From: Diphasiastrum complanatum
Lineage: Eukaryota > Streptophyta > Lycopodiopsida > Lycopodiales > Lycopodiaceae
Assembly: GCA_029204225.1 (NCBI GenBank)
Contig: CM055094.1
Coordinates: forward strand, 17,628,625-17,692,624
DNA length: 64,000 nt
Direction: 5' to 3'
Shown: positions 1-11,830 of the stretch, in pieces
Numbering within the stretch: position 1 is the stretch's first letter
Layout: each line of letters opens with the position of its first letter
Made by a program: the position numbers and the translations under genes
Notes under the pieces: generated by a model
The model's input: only the letters and a program-made list of their open reading frames with translations
Databases searched by the model: none
What the model was told of the DNA's origin: nothing

Positions 1-48
1 CAACAATCACCTTATTAGTAGAAGGAATGTAAACCTTGTAGGCTTTAC

Positions 49-522
49 TCACCTCACTATATCCAACAAACATACCTTTCCTTGAAGATGGATCAAGCTT
101 GGTCCTATCATCAAGAGTAATGTTGACATAGCATGTGCATCCAAAAGTTCTAAGAAAATTGACATCGGCCTCCCTCTTGAATTAAATAGCATCTCAAAAG
201 GTGTCCTTCCATCCAAAATAGCACTCGACCACCTATTGCACAAAAAATTAGCACACAACAATGCTTGATCCCAAAATGGCTTACCAAGATTAGCACTTAA
301 CCTCATAGCTTTGGCACTTTCACATAAAATCCTATTCTTTCTCTCGGCCACTCCATTTTGTTGTGGGGTCCTTGGTGTTGTATACTCTCTCTTGATCCCA
401 TGCTCATGACAGAAGGCCTTGAACGTGGTAGATATGTACTCTCCACCATTGTCACTCCTTAAGCGCTTGATCCTTGTGGAAAATTGGTTCTCCCTTGCAT
501 TCTTGATACTTAACAAAGACAT
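49..522 (-). pseudogene. Copia integrase core fragment (copy A)
   Basis: The 157-residue frame holds part of the retroviral integrase core (rve fold): the second catalytic Asp in RSDNGGEY and the downstream catalytic Glu in QQNGVAERKNR, about 34 residues apart as usual. The first catalytic Asp and the zinc-binding part fall on the other side of a frame break near 530. The C-terminal third drifts out of frame compared with copy B (21200-22033), which continues into the typical GYSEVSKAYK stretch. In an intact element this domain would insert the cDNA into chromosomes. Here it is a relic. Confidence 0.88.
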
Positions 523-1161
523 TATATCACTTCATATATTCTCTTTAGTAGATAGATCCACAAAAATCAGGTACTAAAGTCATCAATTAAGTTACATACA
601 TCTTTGCTCACTATTTCTAATTGTAGTAATTCCATGAATATCCGAATGGTACAACTTTGAAAAAGGCTTTGTAGATCTAGATGTAGATCTAGAATTAAGG
701 CAGTCTATGTTACTTTGACAAGCACAAGGACTCACAACCTTGATTGATGCTACTTAAGGAAACTTGGAAGACCAATTCACAACCTTCTTCTAGCCATTAC
801 CATCAATGACTTGAAGTTGAGGTGTCCCATCCCTTTTATGCCAAAACCTCTTAGAATAGGTATTTGCTCTCTTGCAACATCATCTAACTTGGATTAGCAT
901 AACACAAGCATCTAGTTTGAACAACTTCCTTTGTCCTTAAACCTCTTGCAATCCAGATATCCTTCCTTTTGATCATACAAGCATCTCCATCCAAACTCAA
1001 CTTTGAGGCCTTTACTTTGCAATTGCCTCACACTAGGTAAATTCTTGGTAATAGATGGAATGAACAAAAAATCCTCCAAATGGCCATTCTTATTTGTAGA
1101 GAGATAAATAGGAATTGTGCCAATCCCTTTAATTGCACACTCACCATCATTGGCATGTAGA

Positions 1162-1605
1162 TCACCCTCTTGTCATCTCCATACGCAAACAAAGAAGTGA
1201 AGTACTCTTGTAAAACATCATGTGTGAACTTGCTCCACTATCAATCCACCATGGATCTAGATCTCCATCATTATCAACCATACATGAAGACATCACAAAA
1301 GCATCATCATTTGCATCTTGAACATCCAGACCATCCTCCTCAAGAGTAAGATTACCTTGCTTGTCTCCTTGATCTCTCTTCTTGTAGCACTCACTTGCAA
1401 AGTGTTCTTTGATGCCACAATAGAAGCAATTGAGCTTTGATCTATCTTTATTTTTGCCATTTGAAGAAGTCTCCCCGTCGATCTTGCCCTTTAGACCACT
1501 TACTTTTGCCTTTGCCCTTGAATTTATCCTTGATGAACATGGCCTCCTCTCCAACTTGAGATGTTGATGAAGATCCACCTCTTGCTTGAAGCCTATATTC
1601 CTCAT
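1162..1605 (-). pseudogene. Copia gag zinc knuckle and protease start (copy A)
   Basis: The frame contains a CCHC knuckle (CFYCGIKEHFASEC), the RNA-binding motif at the end of copia Gag, followed about 50 residues later by WWIDSGASSHM, the aspartic protease active site. The knuckle would package genomic RNA; the protease would cut the polyprotein. The frame is lost shortly after the protease motif, near 1162, where copy B continues with a YFTSLLAYGDDKR stretch. Confidence 0.85.
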
Positions 1606-1720
1606 TGATCAAGATCTCTTGAAGATCAATCAAACTTGGAAAAGTTCTTTGAATAGAAAGACTTTGTACAATGTTAACATGAGCATCCAACAATCCATTA
1701 AGAATAACTTGAACAAGCTC

Positions 1721-2154
1721 TCATTCCTTAATGCTCTCATCAATGCAAGCCAACTCATCATTCAAAGCTTTCACTCTAAAAAAAAAAGTATTTGAAATTT
1801 CTTCACTCTTTTGCAAACAAGAAAAGATTTGCCTTCTTAGAGTCAACACTGTAGAAATAGACTTGGATTCATAAAGCTTCTTCAATGAATCCCAAGCATC
1901 CTTTGATGAAGTACTCTTACCAACTTCCTTGAGAAGTTCATTGGTAATATTCATCTTTATCATGTGTAGAGCCTTTTTGGCCCCCTTGTCATACCTCATT
2001 TGATCTTGTTGTGTTGTTGGTATCTCCTCCAAACCTACAACAATAAAACATCATTCATCTCAAGAGGTGATTCCATCCTCACTTTCCACAATGAATAGTT
2101 ACTTGAGGTAAGCCTATCATTGCCTTCCAACAAGTATCCACTTGATGTAGCCAT
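1721..2154 (-). pseudogene. Copia gag N-terminal region, UBN2 type (copy A)
   Basis: From an ATG at 2154 the translation has the copia Gag signature LTSSNYSLWKVRM, then after a small frame break KALHMIKMNITNELL and DAWDSLKKLYESKS. These motifs match the UBN2/gag-polypeptide family that forms the virus-like particle of Ty1/copia elements. The equivalent open stretch in copy B is 23083-23644. At least two indels separate the two parts here. Confidence 0.85.
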
Positions 2155-2346
2155 GTAGAAGTGACTTGATCCTCTCTTTTAATCTATTTTAATGCACAAA
2201 GAACTCCTTTGAACAACAAAAAATGTTTTCAAAAGGAAATCACAAAGATATGAAAGTTCTCAATTCTCTTCTAGCACTTATACCAAGCAAATCAACACAT
2301 AGAATAGTGAAATCTTGATCAAATAAGAGCTTCCACCACAATAAAG

Positions 2347-2358
2347 TGGTATCAGAGC
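2347..2358 (+). other. Copia primer-binding site, isolated
   Basis: TGGTATCAGAGC on the plus strand is the 12-base complement of the initiator-Met tRNA 3' end used by plant copia elements. It points opposite to copy A and lies 28 bases after the point where copy A homology stops. No gag follows within the next 300 bases. It probably marks a shredded plus-strand element joined to copy A. Confidence 0.55.
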
Positions 2359-2667
2359 CATCATAGTGGTGTCAAAGTCAAAGAAGGAGCACTCTATGTA
2401 CCCTCATTGATAAAAAACCTGCTATCAGTATCAAAGATGGCCGATCTCAGAATTTGAGTCCTGTTTGATGGCAATACATGCCGAATGATCTAACAAAGTT
2501 CAAATAAGATGTTGACTATAGGATCTAGAGAAGGTAACTTGTTTCAAGCCAAGATTATTAGCAGTTTTGATAGCATATTGAATGCATCAGAAAATGAAGA
2601 TAAGCTATAGATGTGGTGAAAAATACAAAATTACTCCATCATTTGGTTTGACCATGCTATCTAGTTC

Positions 2668-3009
2668 ATGATGAATAAGCTAGCCAAGTTTTTTCCTGGT
2701 GCTTCACTCCAAAATCAGTTGAATGCATTTTTCATGTGGCTTCATAAATCTGCTAGGGATGTAGTGAAATCGCACCTTACTTTTCTTTTTATCCGCCAAT
2801 ACATGATTGACGCTTCCATAGAACATGCCAAGGATTCCTCTTCCAAACTTCTTGCACCTTTGGGTGATGCCAAAAACATCCGAGAAATAGAGTGCCTTCT
2901 AAAGCACCCTAGTTTTTCTACCCTCCAAGATAAGTACTTCCATAACTTGAACAAAAGAACTGGCGCTTTCACTCTTAACAATTCGAACTCAATCATGCCT
3001 AGATCATGA
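2668..3009 (+). pseudogene. Unrecognised ORF upstream of the RT relic
   Basis: A 113-residue frame with no motif I recognise. It is rich in Lys, Ser and Leu and lacks membrane segments. It stops at 3010 and the same frame remains open for about 20 more codons. It sits about 250 bases ahead of the RT relic on the same strand, so it may be the N-terminal part of that element. That link is inference only. Confidence 0.3.
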
Positions 3010-3254
3010 ACTGGAAAGAAAAAGCAGTTTTCAGATTTCAAAGGAAAGGAAGGACAAAGTAGTGGTACCAAAGATGATTAACCAATTAAAAAATTGAACT
3101 TTTACAGATCCAAATCGATGTGCAGGACGAAGATGGGACAATTAGAAGGGAAATCGGTATATTAGCGACCGGCCGTTTTCAGTTCACCACTAGCGACAAC
3201 ACATGGAGACTTTTTTTACATCTATGTTACCGTAGTACAGTTTTGAGACTATCC

Positions 3255-4560
3255 ATGTGAAGCACTTTTATGCTCATGTTTTACGTAGACTTTTTGGTAT
3301 TGTAGACGAACTCTTTCATGATATTATCTTTGGCTAGTCATATCTACCAAGTGTTAAAAATGAATGGTATTTCCCTTATGATGTTTTTTGCGAATTTGAT
3401 ATAGAAAATCTACATTCCTGCCAATGTCTTACTTTCAAATGTTTCAAAAATTTCATTTCAGAAAAATGTGGTCATGTCATATGCACAGACTGTAGTGTTG
3501 TCAAAAGTGCCACCTTACGAAAATCTTTAGAGAAAGGCTTAAACCATATTACTTTACGGCAATCTAATGTGAATGAAGTTGCTTCCGAACTTTATAATGG
3601 ATGGTTCAAGCTTATGAAACTTTTACCTTCATACACACTTTTAGACGAAAATATAAAAATAAAGCATGCTGGTTTTTGCAAAGACATTGCCTTGAGCTAC
3701 ATCAAAAAGGGTAAAAGACTACATGGAAATATTGCCAATCTTAACAAGAATAGGATTACTAATAATGAACTACAATGGCTTACCAACTTTCTTTACGTAA
3801 ATGGTATCGATAAAGCACAACACAACCCCTATTTCATATGTAAATACTTTGTACGAAAGCTGGGCATACAAAGACTTAACAGTCCAGATTTTACTCCTTT
3901 TCCCAATGAACATTCTAACTTGGTTAAGGATTACCTGTCATATTCAATAAACACTATTACTAAGTTTTTACTAGATTTTTTCTTGGGTAATGATTCTCTA
4001 CCATATCTTCTCTGTACCTGTAAAGCCCATAAAGGTTCATTTAGATGGATTACCAATGCTCACAATTGTTGCTTCACTATACTTGATAAAGAACTTTGGG
4101 TATGTTGTTACCGTTCCTCATGGAGGGTGCAGGCCTTAAGGCAAATACATACAAGAGTATCCTAAGAGCAGACAATTTTACATTGGCAATGTAAGTCATC
4201 TATAGATTTCTACCTAAATCTACCACCCCTAATTACCAGTTTATGGGTTGCAAATATTTCAAAATGTTACGAGAATATACCTTTGGATGGTCCAGAAGGA
4301 CTAAAGACTGTCATGAAAAAGACAATCAAATATGCCTTCAAACATTCCAAATGAGATATACTCTATTATAGATGGAATCACATTCGCAGAGTTTTCAAAT
4401 AGTCATGGGATAAAAAACAATCACGCAAATGGCATACTTTTGATATAAATACACTTTATCAATGGAATGATTTCCTGATTGACAACTATATCGTCAGGTT
4501 AGGAAACAAAACTTGAAAACAAATACGTGGTATAACTATGCGTTTTTCATGCTCCCTGTC
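3255..4560 (+). pseudogene. Decayed reverse transcriptase, Penelope-like or unassigned
   Basis: One reading frame runs from about 3280, through a stop near 3335, to about 4100, and pieces continue to 4560. In order it shows a Cys-rich block (CQCLTFKC, then CGHVICTDC; about 3418-3495), GLNHITLRQSN (about 3537), and YLLCTCKAHKGSFRWI (about 4002), like the K-x-HK fingers motif of Penelope-like RTs. Next come ISKCYENIPLDGPEGL (4253-4300), like RT motif A with the catalytic Asp read as Asn, and RLGNKT-stop-KQIRGITM (4497-4542), like motif B. Stops and frameshifts separate the parts. No LTR or copia/gypsy motif is present. The order of motifs supports an RT; the exact lineage is inference. The element would have copied its RNA for insertion. 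Confidence 0.55.
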
Positions 4561-6550
4561 AGCTCACAACCATGGGCATGCTGGATCCACATCACCTCGT
4601 AATGCACTCCATGCTCTCAGGATATGTACCACCCTAGGTACACTCCATGCAACCTACCACCAAGTAGGCATGACCCGTCCCTAGGTCATCACATGATGCA
4701 CCAGTTGAAGAACATCGTCCATACATCAAACGACATATCATACCTGAGCAACTGTAGCATCTCCTTGAGTGCCACCCCAATGGACTCGTCATCCACATAC
4801 TATGCTCACCTATGTCTCCGATCATGGTCACCATCCTGCTAGACAAGCCGAACTCCAAAGCATCACCTGATCCACTTGGCTCCTAGCATCTGCTCGCTCT
4901 CCCTGGCTATGTGCCACCCGACACCATGCCAAAGCAAGCATATCCCTGAGTCGCCGCTCATGGGATCCCGAGACTACTGTCTCCCTGATCATACTGAGGT
5001 ATATGGCTCTGAGTGACTTCCTCTAGGCTTCCCCATGATCTCACCACATGAGAATTTGCACCATGGAAATTCCAATACCTGTGCCAAGCCTAGACTCCTG
5101 CAAATACAGCCAAATGCATGAAAGCTATAGGTAGCATATCCATGCCCGTGATGGTAGATGCCTTCCCATCGATGCCAATGCCAATGACTGGCTCCCTGCT
5201 GTAATGCCAACCTGTACTCCCAAATGAGCACACCAAGAAGTCCTCGCCATCAGTGTCCCCTCTAGTAGATCGCTAGCAAAATACCCATCATAGTGTTTGC
5301 CTTCCGATCACACCCTGTGCGATCTCCATCAGCTCTCCAACCTAGAGCTGGCTCTCAAAGCTTCATGCTTTGTCCATTTGCGTTTGCAGTGTCCTGATTC
5401 CATCCTGAATTCCACCTGTAAGTCCTGTCCATGCCAATGACTCAAGTCCAATCTGAAATAGTTGTCCCCCAATGATCATCCCATGTCATCTTGCAGTGCT
5501 ATCCCTACCAGGTATTTCAATGCCATCCCTGATCACAAAGATCTGAGCATCTACCCTGTAGTGCCCAGCTGTATTTCCCCAAGCTAGCTCCAAGCTACTC
5601 CTGTGAATGATTCCAAATCACTCCCTGAGAATACACTGAGATGTGAACTCCAAAGCCACCATCAAGTCCCTCACATGACTGTGCATGCCAATATTCCTCC
5701 AAGTGAACCTGTGAGATCTTCCATGGCCCAAACCAAACGATCTACATCTTGTCATCGCTAGAATTTGCATCCATGATGCAATACTGATATGGAAAATTGA
5801 CTTGACTTATCCAAACTGGCAGTTGAAGTGTATCTTCTCGATGACAAACCTGATACACTACTCCACAGCTACAATGACTTGATCAAAATTGACTTACCAA
5901 CTGCAAAACCACAAAATCATCACACTCACCACTCGCCAAGAGCATCCAAAGTGTGATTACTGACCCGTTCTTCATCCTCTGCGTGTCCCACACACAGCTC
6001 GTCCAATGCAAGTCTGCTACTTGCCCAATGGCTTTCAACTGGCACCACCTCGTACTTCGATCACCTGTGACCGCCAATATGTGTATACCTCCAAGCTAGC
6101 CCATATTTTCCTCTGAACGAGAAATTTCCAAGCTACAGATGCGTGTGTCGATGTAGCTATCACCTGACTTGACAATGCCATTGCCGATCATACCTGTGAG
6201 AGTGTTCCCCCAAAATGCCACTTGACGTTGGTTGGTCTGAACTCCAAGAGTTGAACCTGATCACAAGAATTTTTCACCTGTAACCGGCATACCATGCCTA
6301 TCTCTCACCTGTGACCGCTTGCCTTCTCAAAATTGTCGCCAATGATGAGTAGTCACGCCGCCAAACTGCACTTCTATCACCAATACTAGCTTTCTCCACA
6401 CAATTCCCCTACCATTTGCTCCCATACTGCATTTACCACTTCCAAACACGCTGTTACCCTGTTAGGAGTAAGTAATAATGATTTTAAAACAACAAAGCCT
6501 CATTGTACCGCCCTGTAGCAGGTTTCACCAGCCAAAAATAGCCCCAAATT
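4561..6550. other. No gene recognised
   Basis: About 2 kb with somewhat higher C content on the plus strand and frequent CACCTGTGA or CCTGTGA words. Minus-strand frames of 60-80 codons occur but show no domain and no shared splice signals. The block ends abruptly at the gypsy gag fragment at 6569. It may be the eroded body of another element. Confidence 0.4.
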
Positions 6551-6568
6551 TGGCCCTACGGTACCGTT

Positions 6569-6931
6569 TCACCTATTCAATGTAATCTCGAACCATTTTC
6601 TGCTTTTCTTTTTAATTTTACTTAAAAGCATAAACTTTCGAGGTTTGAACCATGCAATAAGGGCTCGTTTAACAACCTCCCAATCTGCACGTTCAGTTTC
6701 ATCTTGATTATAGTACCAATATTTTGCTGCGTCTGTTAAGGCCATAGGAAAAAGCTTAAGTTTATCTTGGGAAAAAATTTCGCCATAGACTTCATAGGAT
6801 TCAGCATAGATCTGAAGAAATCTAACTGGATCTGTTAATCCATTGTATTTGGGTAGATCCAGACGGGGTGCTCTTCTAACAATTATTGGATTGACTTCTT
6901 GAGGAACACCTCCAAGGGCAGCCATCTTCAT
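6569..6931 (-). pseudogene. Gypsy gag fragment (Retrotrans_gag type)
   Basis: The 120-residue frame has LPKYNGLTDPVRFLQIY followed by KLFPMALTDAAKYWYYN and VVKRALIAWF, the capsid-core signature of plant Ty3/gypsy Gag (retrotransposon gag family). In a whole element it would form the particle shell. The frame ends after about half the domain with no zinc knuckle, so it is truncated. Its place downstream of the priming site at 8105-8122 on the same strand agrees with a 5' element end. Confidence 0.8.
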
Positions 6932-8104
6932 AAATATAAATCAAGCAGACAATGAGATTGGATCTAGATTTTTCAATCAAAACTATCCCGAATCATATTT
7001 GCTAGATCTACTCCACTCTTCAAGAATTTGATTTCTATATCGTGAAGAAGATTTTGAAATTTATTCAATTGATACTTCTAAAAAATGAAAAATTTCTCAG
7101 AATCCAAATCAAACTGTATTAGTTTTGACCCAAAATTTGTCAGAGACTTGATTTGGAAAATCAAAATCTAAAAATAGTACTAGCGAAGGTTCTCTAGGCA
7201 AAGATTGGCTCGACAAAGGTTCAGGAGTGCTATTTTAAAAAAAAACTTTTTGATTAGGTTTTTCTGACAATTTATAGAGAAATAACCTTCGCCAAACTCT
7301 CAGATTCAAAATCTGACATAGATAAAGCTATGGTAAACCCGACAAAGGTTTCTGACACACAAAAAACACAGTTTATGTATTTTGGCGAGGGTAAAAATCT
7401 AGATTTTCTATTACCTGGACAAGAAGAATGTTCGCCGAACTCAAAAATAGTATTTTATTATCAATAGAATGTTTTGGAAACTCGGCGAAGGTTTTGGTGA
7501 AGGATCAAGAGTAATAGTGGTATTTTTGCAAAAGAGGTGACTTTTTTGGCAAAAATATGGCAATATGAAAATTGATCCTTTGAGAAAACCTTCTATTTTT
7601 GGTATTATTCTTTTTCGACCTGGCAGTAATAGATATGAATCACACCTATGCACAGTAAATCGGACAAAGGTTCTTTTTCTGTATTTTTAGGCTTTTGATG
7701 ATGTTTTTGAAAATCTGCTAGAAAGGATTGTTTGCCCTTCAAACTGAAAGTTTTGTGATCAAAATCGAAGGTGTCTGCAACTCAGCGAAGGTTTCCTGAA
7801 GGAGGGCAAAAAGTTATCAGCTCTGATGACGATTTTTGTCTCTTTTTTACCAAAATCTGGTAGATTTGACCGATTTTTGTTGTTTTTTCTAATATCTCTA
7901 ATCCAATTGGAGATTGGTGATCTGAATAGCTTTCCCTGTTCTATAATCAGATTAGATTTCATACAAGCAAATCCACCCAAATCAAGTAAAACCACTCCCA
8001 AACTAACCCTAAATGTAGATCTAACACTATTCTTGCAATGACAAGATGCCTAATGCAAGCTAACCATCCACAAAACATGCTACAAACTGAAAAATTGGCA
8101 TATC

Positions 8105-8122
8105 TCTCCAGCAACGACGCCA
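8105..8122 (-). other. Gypsy primer-binding site
   Basis: The minus strand reads TGGCGTCGTTGCTGGAGA, close to the TGGCGCCGTTGCCGGGGA priming site of many plant gypsy elements, with three substitutions. It is four bases from the LTR end that starts TGTAGTGG on the plus strand at 8127. The spacing fits a minus-strand element. Confidence 0.65.
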
Positions 8123-8968
8123 AAATTGTAGTGGGTTTTATTTCTTGCCTAACCTCAATCCAAGATCTAATCAATCTAGCATCAAAGAGACGAAGTTAGT
8201 TGTCACGCATAGATTCGTTCCCATGAGAGTGATAGTATAGTTCAGATTTCAGCATGAATGGAAAATTCACATCTAACTCTAACATCCATTAACCCTAAGC
8301 ATTAAAACTACATCCACTAACACTAGATCCGTAATGAAGATAACTTACTCTTTCTCTCTCTCCCTTTCTCTCTCATAAAAAGTATAATAACATGCAATCC
8401 CAATAACAATCAGATCCAACAATTAGCAAAATCCAAAGAAAGCATGAGAGATGGAGGAAAAGTAATAGAGAGCAAGGACATTCATCCATCCATTTCACAA
8501 GAGAACCAATGTGCTTTATTGAAATGAGGAAATGAACATGTGTAGGAATTCGAGTTGGTCCCTTTTTATAGTAGAGAGGAGGACCCTGGCCTCTGAATCC
8601 TATTGGTCCATTTTTGCCTCCCTAATTATTCAAATTTAAAAAAAAGAGTGGGAACCATCCAAATTGGAGGGAAACCCAACTTTATTCACTAACTTGACAT
8701 TTAGGCCCGGGTTGGACTTACACACGTAGGGTGCCAAATCCCTTTCACTTATTAACTAGGTTTAGGGTTGCCTTGGGATCCGCAAACCCTCCAACAATTT
8801 GGAAGACCATGGTTATACCAGACAGATGCTACTATAAATTGGTCCACCAAACAAATATTCTTTCCAAGCATTCTCACAGCCAGCCCATTAGGAAGTCACC
8901 TTATGAGATGAGGGGAGGAGATAGCAGGACCTACAGAATCCTAGATCAATTTCATAGAATGTTATGAG

Positions 8969-9725
8969 ATAGACGAGGAAGAAGATAATGAGTTTCCAAC
9001 ATCCGAGACAAGGGAAGTTCTGGGTGGAACTAGAGCAAGCTTGACTGAAGGAATGGTAAATAAGACTGATTATGTAGAAATAGAAATTAGTAAGGGTAAA
9101 ATTATGAATTTGTATAAACACCAGTCAGAACAAGAAGAGTACATAATACTCTTTAAGAAATATCAAAATGTATTCGCTTGGTCAATGGAAGATTTAATTG
9201 GTATACCGGTTAAATGGGGAGAGCATAGAATAGACTTGATCTAGAGAGCCATACCAGTTAGGCAAAGGCAATATAGGTTAAATCCAAAGAATTCATTATT
9301 AGTGAAAGATGAATTAGATAAATGCATAAGAGCATGTATCATATATCCTGTTCTAAGTAGTGAATGAGTATCACCTATAGTGATAGTTCCCAAGAAGAAG
9401 ACAAGTATAATAAGGGTATGTCAAGATTTTAGAAAGTTAAATGCTACCATAGCAAAAGACTATCATCCATTACCATATACAAACATGATCCTAGACCAAG
9501 TAGCTGGATACGAAAGATACAATTTTTTAGACAGTTTTTCAGGTTACAATAGTCTTCATTAAGGAAGAAGATAAATCAAAAACAACTTTTATTACTGATT
9601 GGGGGACATACGCTTATACACGTATGCCCTTCGGTCTATGTAATGTGCCTATTATATTTCAATGCATGATGACAAACATCCTTCAAAAAAATCTGAGAAA
9701 ATTCTTAGAAATATTTATGTGAAAG
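8969..9725 (+). pseudogene. Ty3/gypsy reverse transcriptase relic
   Basis: Plus-strand frames contain the pre-RT region (YQNVFAWSMEDLIGIP), then SPIVIVPKKKTSIIRVCQDF, YNFLDSFSGYNS, KTTFITDWGTYAY and RMPFGLCNVPIIFQ, which are successive gypsy RT motifs. Two in-frame stops (9242, about 9365) and a frame change near 9560 break it. The YVDD-box region and everything after are lost; the following 250 bases are not recognisable. It lies head to head with the minus-strand gypsy LTR ending near 8700. Confidence 0.88.
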
Positions 9726-10486
9726 CACTATACTTTAGGACGATAAATGGATCTACAAAAGATCCACAAGATTGCTTGGATGCTTGCTTAACAATCTACC
9801 AAAAAACTAGACACAAAAAAGTTGATCTAGATTGGCAATTTGACAAACAACAAGCATTAACAATCAAAACCATTGATGAACATTGAAATTCGAGCCCACA
9901 CATGTGAGAAACAGGCTGTAGTATGGCTTGCACCTGAGAAACAAGTAGAAATCGATTTGGTTGCATTTGGATCACAATAACTCAATGTACAATGGAGTAC
10001 CTTGAGATTGCCAATGAGCTCCACAAATATGTTGGAATTTGATGTCAATCTATTTGATGAATACAATGATGAAAGAACAATTCTGACAAAAACCAACGGA
10101 TGAAGACAATAATGATGAAAGCACAGTGATAACTGTGTTAAAAGGATCATGGATTATTTAGAGAACGGAGATTGCGAGCTACTTTTTGGTGTTGAATAAA
10201 ATTATCAATGTAGGAGTCTTAGACTGCCATGAAAGAGAGATTGTAGAAACGATTAGCGTCCAAGACAGCCATGCAATTCTTTAATGCTGATAACCTGATA
10301 TGAAGAGAATGTAAAAATAACTTAGGCATAAGAGATAGCCATACATTTTCTTATAATGATGTTTGCATAAGAGGAGTAGAGTTAGTTTCATTCAACAAGA
10401 ATACAAAGATGTAGAACAATGTGAATCTATATAATAATGTCGTCCACAAATCAGGGAAAAAGGCATCCCTCCATTGGAATGAAAAT
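9726..10486. other. No gene recognised
   Basis: AT-rich sequence that follows the gypsy RT relic. Short frames exist in both strands but none shows a domain. It may be the decayed 3' half of the same element. Confidence 0.35.
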
Positions 10487-10591
10487 TTGAGCGCCATCTC
10501 CAAATTGGACTAAAAATATGAGTGCCATCTCCACATCGGACTGTGACTATGAGATTATGAGCGCCATCTCTACATCAGACTGAAAATATGA
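10487..10591 (+). repeat. Short tandem repeat, three imperfect units
   Basis: Three imperfect copies, 31 to 39 bases each, of a unit starting TGAGCGCCATCTC and ending near CGGACTG follow one another. The second unit carries an insertion of about 8 bases. No coding function is seen. Confidence 0.75.
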
Positions 10592-10627
10592 GGGACAAAG
10601 TATATAATATAATCAGAGATAAGTACT

Positions 10628-11240
10628 TTGTTTTGTTTTGTCTTGCTTTATCTGATGACGACATTGTATCATCTACATTTGGATATTCCTAATGATTTGG
10701 CACCCATACAGAGACGAGGAGGCAAAGGAGTTCCAATATCTACTGCTGATCGTTCCCGTTATAGGGCAGAAGGGAAAACGAACTTGGATTTGTGGACTGA
10801 CGGATCATTGTATCCCCAAGATCCTAGCACATTGACTCATCCCACATTCTCTTCGATAACTAATCTAGTAATATGGATATGCAATGGGCATAATGGATTA
10901 TTAGGATATTGTGAGAGATTGCGAAACTACGGAAATCAGTTTTCAATGAAAAAGATTCACTTTTTAGAATGTGAGTTGATACACATATCTTCCTTTTATC
11001 AAAAAAGAGATTGTCATGTCTAAAAGACTTTAGAGGAAAATGAACAACTTAAAAGAAATAATGAATCATTACATAGGCATAATGAATCATTACAGAAGAA
11101 TAATGATTCATTAGAAAAGATGGCGTTCGATATCAAATCAGAACTAGATCGAATGCAAGCAATCTTACAATCTATTCGTATGGAAAACTTGCAATTATTG
11201 AAGGATGTGGAAGAGCTCTTAAGTGTGACAATTAAGTCCT
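10628..11240 (+). pseudogene. Coiled-coil ORF of unknown family
   Basis: A 131-codon frame ends at 11021. After a frame break the strand continues with a strongly heptad-like stretch (EENEQLKRNNESLHRHNES, then LQKNNDSLEKMAFDIKSEL) and finishes ENLQLLKDVEELLSVTIKS before a stop near 11240. The Asn, Glu and Leu spacing predicts a coiled coil. A second ORF of the same build lies at 37590-38070 and ends similarly (AYLQLLKYV). Both are near gypsy fragments, so a retroelement accessory or Gag-like role is possible, but I do not recognise the family. Confidence 0.45.
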
Positions 11241-11275
11241 AGTCTATTAATTGAGTAAGAATTCAGATCAGTGTT

Positions 11276-11830
11276 TTGAATCTCTTTACTCCAGTATTAT
11301 TGAGAACCTATGGATCTCACAGACATTCTCACAAGATAAGTATTTTACTTGTAGAGAATTTAATCTATGTAGTGGATGCTATTCTACTACAGTTTATGGT
11401 CTGCAGATGCTCAGGATCAACAATTCTCTGGGTCAACAAAATGCAGATCATCATGGCTCAATCATCCTGCGAAACTAAATACGTAGCAGCAGCAAAGATG
11501 GCCGATGAAATCATGTGGCTCCAACAGTTCCTTGATGAAGTAGGTGAAATTTGAAATGAATCTTTGATTTTGCAGATGGACAATACATCCACAATACATC
11601 TAACAAAGGATCCTATGTCTCACTCAAGGACAAAACACATCGCAATCAAGTACCACTTGATAAGAGATATGATCGAGAAGAAGAAGTTGTAGACCACTTT
11701 CATTGGAACGAAGGAGATGGTTGCTGACATTTTCACAAAGTCCTTAGACAAAGGTCTGTTCGAGAAACAAAGGAGCAGTCTTGGAGTCATCAAACTATCA
11801 CACTTTGAGAGGGAGTTGAAGAAATAAAAC
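11276..11830 (+). pseudogene. Copia RNase H and 3' end
   Basis: The plus strand encodes SSCETKYVAAAKMADEIMWL, then MDNTSTIHLTKDPMSHSRTK, HIAIKYHLIRDMI and VADIFTKSLDKGLFEK. These are the closing motifs of copia RNase H and the C-terminal tail that normally precedes the polypurine tract. A stop splits the two halves near 11554 and another lies near 11690. A purine run (GAGAGGGAG, about 11806) follows, as expected for a polypurine tract, so an LTR should start near 11815. The rest of the element is absent upstream. Confidence 0.85.

Larger units (their letters stand above)
1..2319 (-). mobile_element. Truncated Ty1/copia retrotransposon (copy A)
   Basis: Reading the minus strand, this segment carries gag (from an ATG at 2154), a zinc knuckle and protease (1162-1605), a decayed GAG-pre-integrase stretch and part of integrase (49-522), which is the normal copia order; the rest lies beyond the window edge. 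It is colinear with 21454-23816 of the complete copy B further on, usually word for word with point changes and small indels. The match stops near 2319, before any LTR or priming site, so the 5' end of the element is missing. Several frameshifts break the frames, so it should be inactive. Confidence 0.93.
6569..8700 (-). mobile_element. 5' part of a Ty3/gypsy element: LTR, leader, gag start
   Basis: Reading the minus strand, an LTR-like end (8127 upward, starting TGTAGTGGG on the plus strand), a gypsy-type priming site (8105-8122), about 1.2 kb of leader and a gag fragment (6569-6931) follow in the right order. The leader carries scattered copies of GCGAAGGTT-like and GACAAAGGTT words (7185-7800). 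The outer LTR limit near 8700 is a guess because the second LTR is not in the window. Everything after the first 120 gag codons is missing. Confidence 0.6.

Noticed and set aside
4624..6077. Short minus- and plus-strand frames in 4.6-6.1 kb
   Set aside because: No motif, no splice support, and opposite strands overlap; left as unassigned.
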